DNA of 13,012 nucleotides from Bradyrhizobiaceae bacterium (GTDB lineage: Bacteria > Pseudomonadota > Alphaproteobacteria > Rhizobiales > Hyphomicrobiaceae). The DNA lies in contig CANJPN010000129.1 in assembly GCA_947475855.1 (NCBI GenBank), positions 1 to 13,012 on the forward strand, given 5' to 3'. The notes under the pieces are model-generated. The model searched no databases, had not been told where the DNA came from, and saw only the letters and a list, made by a program, of their open reading frames with translations. Shown one piece after another: positions 6,603-13,012 of the stretch (position 1 is its first letter; every line of letters begins with the position of its first letter). The position numbers and the translations under genes are program-made.

Positions 6603-7262
6603 TTACGAGCGCGGTGCGGTGCGTAGTACGACGACCAGCCTGCGCTTGTAGACCTTCGACTCAGTCGGCATTTCCGCGTTGATTTCGACCAGCAGCGGCA
6701 TTGCGTCTTCACGGCGCCACGTCTCATGCCACTCGTGCATGGCACGAGCGCCTGAAGCACCGAAGTAGCGGAAGCGAAACGTTGCCACGTCTCCGGCCAG
6801 CACTCGCTTATCGAACGGCATCGAATTGGCTGGCGGGTTCGCGCGGGGTAGATGGACGTGCATCTCCATGGCGAGGCCGGCAGGTCGTGCTTGGTCCTGA
6901 GAGTTCGGGGCGATCCGGGTGCGATAGACGCCCGCGCCTTGCGGGCCCGTTTCGGCCGCGCCGACGAATTCGATCATAGTCGCGTCACCTTCGAACTGGA
7001 TGCGGACGCTGCCGTCCGCGCCGCGCTCGACGACGGGCAGCGCCTGTTCGATCCGTTCCTGCAACGCATCGAGAACCATCGCGAAGCCGGCGCTCCTCTC
7101 GATATCGCCTCGCGCCGACCACGCGTGCAGGCCGAGGCGGATGCCGCCCGGCATGAGCGCGACCGCAAACGAGAGCAGCGCCAGCCCGACTACCATTTCT
7201 ATCAGCGAGAAGCCGGCTTGCCCAAACCGCCTCAGTTGGAGCGCAAGCAGCCACCGGCTCAT
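6603..7262 (-). CDS. gspJ: Type II secretion minor pseudopilin GspJ
   Basis: This 219-residue protein is a minor pseudopilin of the tip complex, which with GspI and GspK caps the pseudopilus. It has a 17-residue leader ending in G17, then F18-SLIE22 and a hydrophobic helix to about 40. The globular part is large for a pseudopilin, as expected of GspJ, with RIAPNSQDQARPAGLAMEMH-like central sequence and a C-terminal segment VATFRFRYFG (roughly 158-167) that fits GspJ proteins. The ATG at 7262 overlaps the gspI stop by ATGA, so the two are translationally coupled; the frame continues upstream but only as an out-of-phase shadow of gspI. It is the last gene of the minus-strand gspEFHIJ operon. 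GspK, usually encoded right after it, is not here. Confidence 0.92.
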   Translation of the reverse strand: MSRWLLALQLRRFGQAGFSLIEMVVGLALLSFAVALMPGGIRLGLHAWSARGDIERSAGFAMVLDALQERIEQALPVVERGADGSVRIQFEGDATMIEFVGAAETGPQGAGVYRTRIAPNSQDQARPAGLAMEMHVHLPRANPPANSMPFDKRVLAGDVATFRFRYFGASGARAMHEWHETWRREDAMPLLVEINAEMPTESKVYKRRLVVVLRTAPRS

Positions 7263-7684
7263 GGAGCTCCACTCCCGAGCTTGATGGTGGAGAAGTTGAC
7301 GGTGCGCTGGCGGGGTGCGCCGCCGACTTCTTGCCACGTGACCTCGACATTGAGCCGCCAAGCTGGCACGCGCGAACGCGTGGTGGTCTCCTGCGGCGCC
7401 AGGTGGCGAGCGACCTCGATCTGCCACGCATACCCGTCTTCGTATCCCGTCGCTAAGCCCTCACGCAGCGGAGAAGTCACACCGGCCTCGATCAATTTCG
7501 CGCTCGCGATCGCCACTGCATTCGCCTCCATCTCGCCCCGCTGACGCGCACGCCAGCCGGAGGCGAGGTTGGCGTTGACGAGAACCAGCGTGAACCCGAG
7601 GATCCCGATAGCGATCAGTGCCTCAAGCATGACGAACCCGCCTTGGCGGCGGTATCGCGCGGCGCGCCTCCTACTGGTGGACAT
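7259..7684 (-). CDS. gspI: Type II secretion minor pseudopilin GspI
   Basis: This 141-residue minor pseudopilin has a positively charged leader (SRRRAARYRRQGG), cleavage after G16, then F17-VMLE21 and the helix ALIAIGILGFTLVLVN. The FxMLE start rather than FTLIE is typical of GspI, as are the QGE/NAVAIASAKL region near 50-65 and the final beta segment. GspI is the core of the tip complex with GspJ and GspK. The ATG at 7684 is chosen because GGGAGGTGCCC sits directly before it; a GTG at 7690 would bury that ribosome-binding site. The gene overlaps the end of gspH by 14 bp and gspJ by 4 bp. Confidence 0.93.
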   Translation of the reverse strand: MSTSRRRAARYRRQGGFVMLEALIAIGILGFTLVLVNANLASGWRARQRGEMEANAVAIASAKLIEAGVTSPLREGLATGYEDGYAWQIEVARHLAPQETTTRSRVPAWRLNVEVTWQEVGGAPRQRTVNFSTIKLGSGAP

Positions 7685-8135
7685 GGGCACCTCCCGTCAG
7701 CCAGTCGATGGTGATGGTGGAGGAACGCCTCCCGTCGTTCAGGATGATCGACGCGCCGCTAGAACTGCCACCTGGAAGGAACCTGATTTTCTGAAGCGTT
7801 CCCGGGGCCGCCTCACCCGATGGCACGGCGAGCTTCCAGCTCATTCGTGGAGGAAGCGCGCGCGGTCCAGTGACGCCATCGGCCCAGTAACGGAACTCGC
7901 CCGTAGCGATGACCAGCGTGCGCTCGACGCCAGAACGAACCGCTGCGGCCCGCGTCATCCGGGCCGTCGCCGCGAGTTCAGAGGCGGCCGCCGTGATCGC
8001 TTGGCTCGAGCGCGCGGAACTCGTCACCGGAAGTGCCACCAACACCACGGCCGAAAGAATTGCGAGCCCCACGAGCAGCTCGATCAGCGTGAAGCCCGAG
8101 GAGCCTTCGACGCAGTCTATCGCCTGCTTGCTCAT
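7671..8135 (-). CDS. gspH: Type II secretion minor pseudopilin GspH
   Basis: The 154-residue protein has the prepilin signature with a 14-residue leader ending in G14, then F15-TLIE19 and a long hydrophobic helix (LLVGLAILSAVVLVALP). The following stretch, AITAAASELAATARMTRAAAVRSG (written in part), fits the GspH/FimT family, where a small-residue-rich helix precedes the beta-sandwich head. GspH is thought to join the tip complex (I-J-K) to the GspG shaft. The ATG overlaps the gspF stop by ATGA and the 3' end overlaps gspI by 14 bp. Its position between F and I, with G placed elsewhere, is unusual compared with the common E-F-G-H-I-J-K order. Confidence 0.9.
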   Translation of the reverse strand: MSKQAIDCVEGSSGFTLIELLVGLAILSAVVLVALPVTSSARSSQAITAAASELAATARMTRAAAVRSGVERTLVIATGEFRYWADGVTGPRALPPRMSWKLAVPSGEAAPGTLQKIRFLPGGSSSGASIILNDGRRSSTITIDWLTGGAHVHQ

Positions 8136-9364
8136 CGTAGAACCGCCTCGTTCAGATGCAGCATCGCACTGATGACGGTGAGCATGAGAAAACCGACGAG
8201 ACCGCCGATCGCCACAGTGATGGCCGGCACGGCTACGGTCACGATGCGCTCGATCTGCTGGCGGACGTCGTGCTCGTAGATGTCGGCGACGCGGGCGAGC
8301 ATGGTTGCAAGCTGCCCGCTCTGCTCGCCCAATCCGATGAGGCGCATCGCCAACGGAGGGAGCAGCTCGCCGTTGGAAAGCGTTGCGCCGAGTGCGCCGC
8401 CGCGGTTGACGTCTGCTTCCGCTCGTAGTATCGCGCCGCGAAATGCTCGATTTGGCAACACGCCGGCCGTGACGCGGAGCGCGTCGAGCAGCGGAACACC
8501 GTTTGACAACAGCATCCCGAGCGTACGTGCGAAGCGGGCCGTGCTGCCTCGCTGAATGAGCCCGCCCACCAACGGAATGCGCAGCGCGGCCCGGTCGATG
8601 GCGTGCGCGATCTGCTCATTGCGTCGCCCCCAGATCCACGACGCGGAGAGCGCAGCGAGCCCGGCGAGCAACGAGGGCCAATAGTCGGCCAGACCCTGCT
8701 GTAGACCCGCGAGCACGGAGACGAGATATGGGGGATCAACTCCGGCATCGCGGAACAGCGGCAGTATCGCTGGAATCATGACTGTAGCAATCACCGCGAC
8801 CGTGATCGCGGACGCAGCGAGTAGTACTGACGGATACAACATCGCCGTGAGCAACTGCTTGCGCATACGCACCGCCTCATCGAGGGAGCTCGCGATCTCG
8901 CCCATCACCTGCGCCAGCGTGCCGCTCGTCTCCCCTGCGCGCACGAGCATCCAGAACTGCTCGGATACAGCACCCTCGCGGGAGGCGAGCGCTTGCGACA
9001 AAGAGGAGCCGGACGAAACGTCCGACCGCACGGCCGCTGCCAAGCGGCGCATCGCACCGCCGATTCGCGGTTGCAGCTCGATGATCCCGAGAGCCTCGTC
9101 GATCGTGATGCCGGCTTTCACCAATGTCGCGATCTCCCGCGCCAACATCGCCTGGGATGCGAGAGGAAGCTCGCCCGAGCTGAACAGCTGCCTCTGCCAC
9201 CAGACGCTCTGCGTCCGTCCTGGCCCCTCACGCGCCACGATCTCAAGCGCGAACAGACCTCGGCCAGCCAGGAGATCGAGCGCGGCGCGCTCGTTGTCGG
9301 CGTCGATCTCGCCGAGTTGAAGCCCTCCGGTGCCGTTGTAGGCCTTGAACCCAAATCTCGGCAT
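8132..9364 (-). CDS. gspF: Type II secretion inner-membrane platform protein GspF
   Basis: This 410-residue protein matches GspF in length and layout. Two cytoplasmic helical domains, about 68-170 and 270-372, repeat the same fold (LAREIATLVKAGITIDEAL at 74-92 and FARTLGMLLSNGVPLLDAL at 278-296). Each ends in the WMLVRAGETSG / RLIGLGEQSG signature (138-148; 341-350). Three membrane segments lie at about 172-204, 229-246 and 376-402. GspF is the platform around which the ATPase GspE is thought to drive pseudopilus growth. The ATG at 9364 shares one base with the gspE stop (TGATG). A TTG one codon earlier is open but not needed. The N-terminal segment MPRFGFKAYNGTGG is the usual start of this family. 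Confidence 0.96.
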   Translation of the reverse strand: MPRFGFKAYNGTGGLQLGEIDADNERAALDLLAGRGLFALEIVAREGPGRTQSVWWQRQLFSSGELPLASQAMLAREIATLVKAGITIDEALGIIELQPRIGGAMRRLAAAVRSDVSSGSSLSQALASREGAVSEQFWMLVRAGETSGTLAQVMGEIASSLDEAVRMRKQLLTAMLYPSVLLAASAITVAVIATVMIPAILPLFRDAGVDPPYLVSVLAGLQQGLADYWPSLLAGLAALSASWIWGRRNEQIAHAIDRAALRIPLVGGLIQRGSTARFARTLGMLLSNGVPLLDALRVTAGVLPNRAFRGAILRAEADVNRGGALGATLSNGELLPPLAMRLIGLGEQSGQLATMLARVADIYEHDVRQQIERIVTVAVPAITVAIGGLVGFLMLTVISAMLHLNEAVLR

Positions 9365-11124
9365 CAATTCAACCGCGTTACCCGAAATACCTCTTCGAGA
9401 GCTGTCTCGCCGGCCAGGGCCTTTGCCAAGCCCGCCTGGTAGAGCGTCGTCATTCCGGCAGCGATCGCCGCACGCTCGATCTCCTGGTCGGATCGGCGGG
9501 CGTGGACCAGTTCACGCAAACTCTTGTCGAGGGGCAGCAACTCCCCGATTGCGATGCGTCCACTATAGCCCGTATTGCGACACTGCGGGCACCCACCCCG
9601 CGACATGAGCCGTGGCGAGCTACTCACTTCACTCGTGATCGCCGAGCCAGCTTCCACGATCAGTCGCTCGATCAGGGAAGCGGGAGCGTCGTGCGGCGTG
9701 GCGCACTCCGGGCACAACCGTCTGACGAGACGTTGCGCGAGCACGCCTGAGACGCTCGAAGCGAGGAGATAACTCTCGACACCCATGTCGAGCAGACGGG
9801 TTACAGTCGCCGACGCGCTGTTGGTATGAACGGTAGAGAGCACGAGATGGCCCGTCAACGACGCCTGGATCGCGATCTGGGCCGTCTCCAGGTCTCGGAT
9901 TTCGCCGATCATGATGACATCTGGGTCCTGCCGCAGGATCGAGCGCAGGGCCGTCGCAAACGTAAGCGATGCGCGTGGCTGCACTTGGATTTGGCTGATT
10001 CCGGGCAACCGGTACTCGACGGGATCCTCCACCGTCAGGATCTTGTTCTTCTCCGCATCGAGCGTGCCAAGGGCGGTGTAGAGAGTGGTCGTCTTGCCGC
10101 TTCCTGTCGGGCCGGTGACGAGCACAATGCCGTGAGGCTGGTTCAGAAGACTTTGCAACCCTGCGAGCATGCGCGACTCGAACCCGAGCGCGGGGAAGTC
10201 GAGGCGAACTGCATGGGAGGAGAGCAGGCGCAACACGCAGCTTTCACCACTCATGGCGGGTATAGTCGACACGCGGATGTCGAGTTCCCGCCCGCGCACG
10301 ACAGAGCGCGTCCGGCCATCCTGAGGCTGACGACGCTCCGCAATGTCGAGACGCGACAGGATTTTGATGCGGGAGATTACGCCGGGCGCCAGATCAGGCG
10401 TCAGTCGCTCGACCGTATGCAGGATGCCGTCGACGCGGAAACGCACGCAAAGGCTTTCGGGCCGCTGCTCGACATGGATGTCAGAGGCGCGCGCCTCCAC
10501 CGCCCGGACGATCAGGTCCTGTACCAGCCGGACTACCGGAGCCTCGCTGGCGAGATCCTCCAATCGACGCACGTCGTCTTCGGGACTAGCCGATCGTCGC
10601 TGCGCGGTCTCGCTCGCGAGCGCCGCTGCGTCGTGGGCTCCGTAGAGGCGCTTCAGTGCCTCGTCGATATCTCCGGATGTTGAAAGCCGGACCTCGACAG
10701 GCATTTCCAAGTGGAACGCGAGGGAATCCGTCGATGCTGTGTCCAAGGGATCGGCCACAGCCACGACGAGCCGGTCGTGCTCTTCCCGCAGCGGGACGAT
10801 ACGCTTCGACCTCAGGAAGTCGGGTTCGATGCGTTCAACGAGTATGGGAGCCGCCGGAAACTCGCTTGCGGTCGCAATCGGCAGGCCCAATTGCTCGCCG
10901 AGAACATCTGCGAGTGAGTCCTCGGCCACGAGACCCAGTCGCGCGAGTACGACATCGAGGCGTTCTACCGACTGTGACCGGGCCCGCTGCGCACGCCGCA
11001 GTGCGAGATGGTCGAGCAGGCCTCGCTCGACAAGCCTCGCACCCAGCGCGTCAGTGAACGCGTCTCCGCGCGCCGCATCAGTTGCGACAGCATCTGATGA
11101 TGGGCTTGATATCTTGTTGAACAT
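9364..11124 (-). CDS. gspE: Type II secretion assembly ATPase GspE
   Basis: This 586-residue cytoplasmic hexameric ATPase powers pseudopilus assembly. N-terminal domains (about 20-165) cover the regions that dock on GspL. The catalytic part shows Walker A GPTGSGKTT (338-346), the Asp box VEDPVEY (365-371), the Walker B region PDVIMIGEIRD (401-411) and the His box STVHTN (430-435). The zinc-binding loop is present as C471-PEC-474 and C512-PQC-515, a feature of GspE rather than of retraction ATPases. The segment ASDIHVEQ (213-220) is also diagnostic. The ATG at 11124 is the only upstream ATG: an in-frame TAG lies six codons before it. No clear Shine-Dalgarno is visible there. It heads the gspEFHIJ operon and is divergent from gspL. 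Confidence 0.96.
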   Translation of the reverse strand: MFNKISSPSSDAVATDAARGDAFTDALGARLVERGLLDHLALRRAQRARSQSVERLDVVLARLGLVAEDSLADVLGEQLGLPIATASEFPAAPILVERIEPDFLRSKRIVPLREEHDRLVVAVADPLDTASTDSLAFHLEMPVEVRLSTSGDIDEALKRLYGAHDAAALASETAQRRSASPEDDVRRLEDLASEAPVVRLVQDLIVRAVEARASDIHVEQRPESLCVRFRVDGILHTVERLTPDLAPGVISRIKILSRLDIAERRQPQDGRTRSVVRGRELDIRVSTIPAMSGESCVLRLLSSHAVRLDFPALGFESRMLAGLQSLLNQPHGIVLVTGPTGSGKTTTLYTALGTLDAEKNKILTVEDPVEYRLPGISQIQVQPRASLTFATALRSILRQDPDVIMIGEIRDLETAQIAIQASLTGHLVLSTVHTNSASATVTRLLDMGVESYLLASSVSGVLAQRLVRRLCPECATPHDAPASLIERLIVEAGSAITSEVSSSPRLMSRGGCPQCRNTGYSGRIAIGELLPLDKSLRELVHARRSDQEIERAAIAAGMTTLYQAGLAKALAGETALEEVFRVTRLN

Positions 11125-11211
11125 GCGCCAGAATTCGTTGAACTATTTCAGGAGCGGCTAACGTCCAGTAGATCACAGACGGGGCCGCGTCCGCTACCCC
11201 ATTCATAGCTG

Positions 11212-11237
11212 CATTCGAAGCAGTCGATGTTCGAATG
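11212..11237. promoter_or_regulatory. Perfect inverted repeat, candidate operator for both T2SS operons
   Basis: CATTCGAA (11212-11219) and TTCGAATG (11230-11237) are exact reverse complements separated by 10 bp. Each arm contains the palindrome TTCGAA, and the centres are 18 bp apart, close to two turns of the helix, which suits a dimeric or tandem regulator. It lies 33 bp before the gspL start and 88 bp before gspE, in the only space shared by the two operons. That it binds a regulator is inference. Confidence 0.45.
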
Positions 11238-11256
11238 GCGTCATCGTCGTTTCTGC

Positions 11257-11261
11257 AGGAG
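11257..11261 (+). promoter_or_regulatory. Ribosome-binding site deciding the GTG start of gspL
   Basis: AGGAG lies 8 bases before the GTG at 11270 and 11 before the next GTG at 11273. The first ATG in the frame is 19 codons later and has no comparable site, so initiation at GTG 11270 is favoured. Confidence 0.6.
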
Positions 11262-11269
11262 TTCGGGTC

Positions 11270-12370
11270 GTGGTGGCGAGTAGACTGGTAGGTGTCTGCC
11301 GCTGGTTGGAGGAGGAACTGAGGGGGATGCTCTCCCCAGCATTCGGTCGGTTGCCTCATCAGCCACGACGGCTGGTCCTGACCCTAGACGGCGCCCACGT
11401 CAGCGCCATCGTCGAAGATGATACTCGCGCCCAGCCTATAGAAACGCTGACAAGGGACGACCGCGTGCGCGTCGAAGACAGCGCGGGCATATTGCGTCTG
11501 TTGCCGGATGGCCTACGCCGCTTGCCGGTCGTGATCAGAGCCTTGAGCCGCGACTGCCATTGCCGCGTCGTTGAGATGCCAGCCCGCGCTCGGAAAGACT
11601 TCGCGAAGCTTCTGGTGCTCGACCTGGAGCGTTCGACGCCGCTGAGGGCGCGCGCGGTTTTCCACGCTTACGAGGTTGAGAGCCCCGGGCGAAGCGACAA
11701 TCTTGTTTGCGTGCGCCACCACCTCATCAAGCAAAGCAGGCTCGCCCCGCTGATGGATCAGGTCATGTCCGCGGGCCTGATGCCCCCCGCGGTCGAACGC
11801 TGGAACGAGGATGCCACGTCGGCACTGCCGCTCGGGTTCCTGCCGGCCGAACTGACTGCGGTGACGCCTTCCGCACGGCGTATGGACGCGGCACTCCCGC
11901 TCCTCATCGTAGCCTTGGCATTGGCGGGCCTCGTCATTCACTGGGTTCGCCACGAGAACGCATTGGGCGTCGTCTCCCAGCTTGCAGAGCGGTTGGAGAT
12001 CGACGCGCGTGAGGGGCGCCGCGCAGTGGAGAGAGCGTCGACCACGATCGCCGAGCTCGACCGTGTCCGCGGACTGTTCGAGGGGCGTGTGCCGTCTGTT
12101 CTGTTGCTTGAGGAGGTAACACGGCTGGTGCCCGACGATGCGTGGGTCGAGGAGTTGCGCATCGAAGGCGACATTGTGGAGATCGCGGGCCTTGCACGTG
12201 CAGCAGCGCCACTGCTGACGGTATTCGAAACGTCGCCCTACTTCCACGAAACCCAATTCACCGCGCCGCTGAGGCTGGACAGCAACGAGGATCGCGAGCG
12301 TTTCCGGTTGCGTACACGGTTGAGAACTGTCGCAGGAACCGTACCCGGCCGGTCAGGAGTTGAGCCATGA
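11270..12370 (+). CDS. gspL: Type II secretion inner-membrane protein GspL (with PilN-like periplasmic part)
   Basis: This 366-residue bitopic protein should link the ATPase GspE to the membrane platform. Residues about 30-200 form a cytoplasmic domain of the GspL/PilM type, with RRLVLTLDGAHVSAIV at its start (33-48) and RARKDFAKLLVLDLERSTPL at 106-125, a region typical of GspL. A single membrane helix at about 207-226 (AALPLLIVALALAGLVIHWV) is followed by a coiled segment (230-268). A PilN/GspL-like ferredoxin fold follows, with LLEEVTRLVPDDAWVEEL at 279-296. The translation starts at GTG 11270, set by AGGAG. Its stop overlaps the gspM start by ATGA. The cytoplasmic part is shorter than in enterobacterial GspL but usual for the alphaproteobacterial form. 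Confidence 0.88.
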   Translation: MVASRLVGVCRWLEEELRGMLSPAFGRLPHQPRRLVLTLDGAHVSAIVEDDTRAQPIETLTRDDRVRVEDSAGILRLLPDGLRRLPVVIRALSRDCHCRVVEMPARARKDFAKLLVLDLERSTPLRARAVFHAYEVESPGRSDNLVCVRHHLIKQSRLAPLMDQVMSAGLMPPAVERWNEDATSALPLGFLPAELTAVTPSARRMDAALPLLIVALALAGLVIHWVRHENALGVVSQLAERLEIDAREGRRAVERASTTIAELDRVRGLFEGRVPSVLLLEEVTRLVPDDAWVEELRIEGDIVEIAGLARAAAPLLTVFETSPYFHETQFTAPLRLDSNEDRERFRLRTRLRTVAGTVPGRSGVEP

Positions 12371-12906
12371 ACAAGGAGATCTCTCCTGGCGTGCGCCGGT
12401 TTGCTGCATTGGGAATGACGCTAGCCATACTCTTGGCGATCTATAATCTCGCCATCGAGCCAGCGATGCACCACCTGTCGGGTCTCAACGACTCGATCCG
12501 GGCGAAACGTGAGCTCGCCGGAAACCTCGCTGGACTGGCGGGAGCCTCGCCAGTTGCGCGCGCAACGGCCACCCGAGGCGAGGACCTGCTAATGTCCGCC
12601 GCCTATCTGGCCGGTGACGTCGAGGCAATTCAGCTCGCCAATTTGCAGGCGCATCTGGCTGCCGTCACCGAGCAGGAAGCTGTTCGTCCACAGTCGACAC
12701 GCACGCTCAGCGCCGTCAAACGCGACGGCATTACCGTGGTTGGACTGCAGGTCGTGATGCAGACGGGAATTCGGCAACTCCAGAGCATGCTGCACCGGAT
12801 CGAGACAGGAAGGCCCTGGCTGATCGTCGATTCGCTGGCAATCACTCCGGCAAATCGGGGCGGCGGGGGTAGTGCCCCAACACGTGGTGTAAGCCCACAG
12901 GCATGA
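12367..12906 (+). CDS. gspM: Type II secretion protein GspM, probably truncated at its C-terminus
   Basis: The 179-residue reading has a cytoplasmic start, one membrane helix at about 13-31 (AALGMTLAILLAIYNLAIE) and a periplasmic domain with the GspM (subtype b) pattern. Examples are NLQAHLAAVTEQEAV (92-106), GITVVGLQVVMQT (121-133), IRQLQSMLHRIETGRPWLIVDSL (in part 135-157). GspM pairs with GspL in the inner-membrane platform. It is coupled to gspL by a 4-bp ATGA overlap. The last residues after about 163 (Gly-rich, then SAPTRGVSPQA) do not look like the family. The matching DNA resembles the inverted end of an IS256-type element, so the natural C-terminus has probably been replaced by a few IS-encoded codons. 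The conserved periplasmic fold seems mostly kept. Confidence 0.85.
   Translation: MNKEISPGVRRFAALGMTLAILLAIYNLAIEPAMHHLSGLNDSIRAKRELAGNLAGLAGASPVARATATRGEDLLMSAAYLAGDVEAIQLANLQAHLAAVTEQEAVRPQSTRTLSAVKRDGITVVGLQVVMQTGIRQLQSMLHRIETGRPWLIVDSLAITPANRGGGGSAPTRGVSPQA
12869..12895. repeat. Candidate terminal inverted repeat of an IS256-type element
   Basis: GTAGTGCCCCAACACG and the following TGGTGTAAGCCC resemble, from memory, the terminal repeats of rhizobial IS256-type elements, read outward from the transposase end. It lies about 36 bp beyond the stop of the IS256-type transposase on the minus strand, a sensible distance. The partner repeat is outside the window, so the exact boundary is unproven. 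Confidence 0.4.
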
Positions 12907-12929
12907 TCCGGAGCGCCGCGGCTCGGATT

Positions 12930-12960
12930 GTCAGGCGGCCGGGATTGCCGGCGGCCTGAC
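12930..12960. repeat. GC-rich stem-loop at the transposase 3' end
   Basis: GTCAGGC (12930-12936) pairs with GCCTGAC (12954-12960), with inner CCGG/CCGG pairing around a short loop. It overlaps the last codons of the IS256-type transposase and lies 24 bp after the gspM stop. It could terminate transcription from either side, but no T-tract follows on either strand, so the role is uncertain. Confidence 0.35.
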
Positions 12961-13012
12961 GGTGGCATCATCGCAGAAGCCGGCCATCGTTTCCAGGCTC
13001 ATGTAGCGGCGC
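12931..13012 (-). CDS. IS256-family transposase, C-terminal end (cut by window edge)
   Basis: Reading the minus strand from 13011 gives 26 codons and a TGA at 12933-12931: RRYMSLETMAGF, then CDDATVRPPAIPAA. The pattern R-x-Y-M-(S/T)-L-E-x-(M/I), then a short acidic stretch and a proline-rich end, is the usual C-terminus of rhizobial IS256 (mutator-type) transposases. The catalytic domain lies to the right, outside the window. Together with the repeat-like end near 12869 it indicates that an IS256-type element borders, and probably cuts into, the T2SS cluster. The family call rests on a short stretch and is therefore moderate. Confidence 0.6.
   Translation of the reverse strand, partial: RRYMSLETMAGFCDDATVRPPAIPAA

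Larger units (their letters stand above)
11125..11269. promoter_or_regulatory. Divergent promoter region between gspE and gspL
   Basis: These 145 bp separate the two divergent T2SS operons, so both promoters should be here. I could not identify a confident -35/-10 pair on either strand. The clear structure is the inverted repeat at 11212-11237, listed separately. Confidence 0.5.

Noticed and set aside
5938..6651. 237-codon plus-strand frame overlapping gspO and gspG
   Set aside because: Out-of-frame shadow spanning two well-supported genes, with Arg/Ser-rich non-protein-like composition.
9826..10683. 285-codon plus-strand frame inside gspE
   Set aside because: It lies wholly opposite the conserved ATPase motifs of gspE and shows no domain of its own.
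11078..11359. Minus-strand frame crossing the gspE-gspL gap
   Set aside because: It overlaps both the gspE start in another phase and the gspL start, and has no coding character.
12930..12960. Stem-loop as a classical intrinsic terminator of gspLM
   Set aside because: No T-tract follows on either strand, and the arms overlap coding sequence of the transposase end. Kept only as a repeat feature of uncertain role.

Overview
The window looks like accessory DNA from a GC-rich alphaproteobacterium, probably in the Rhizobiales/Bradyrhizobium neighbourhood. That placement rests on the IS66-type TnpA, the high GC content, the densely overlapping genes and the Sco/cytochrome/multicopper-oxidase content. 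No rRNA or housekeeping marker is present, so the genus is inference.

Layout. (1) 1-500 is insertion-sequence debris: the start of an IS66-family tnpA (minus strand, cut by the window edge) with its GTAAGCG-type element end near 225, then the N-terminal stub of an IS4-type (DUF4372) transposase. (2) 617-901 is a small two-helix membrane protein of unknown function, followed by about 360 bp in which I see no gene. (3) 5269-1265 (minus strand) is a three-gene operon: a canonical Sco copper chaperone, a Tat-exported 767-residue multicopper oxidase with all four copper motifs, and a Sco-like/cytochrome c fusion. The last two genes overlap by ATGA. (4) 5507-6595 (plus) holds a prepilin peptidase and the major pseudopilin gspG. 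(5) 11124-6603 (minus) holds gspE-gspF-gspH-gspI-gspJ, every junction overlapping. (6) 11270-12906 (plus) holds gspL-gspM, again joined by ATGA. (7) From about 12868 to the end there is what looks like the end of an IS256-type element, with the C-terminus of its transposase on the minus strand.

How the parts may work together. Regions 4-6 encode the inner-membrane platform (F, L, M), ATPase (E), major pseudopilin (G), minor pseudopilins (H, I, J) and processing peptidase (O) of a type II secretion system. The secretin GspD, GspC and the minor pseudopilin GspK are not in the window. The system exports proteins already folded in the periplasm. The adjacent operon encodes a protein of that kind: a Tat-exported copper enzyme with its own likely maturation and electron-transfer partners. 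The main hypothesis is that this is a self-contained module for maturing and secreting an extracellular metal- or phenol-oxidising multicopper oxidase, carried on an IS-bordered segment and possibly damaged at its right end by the IS256-like insertion.
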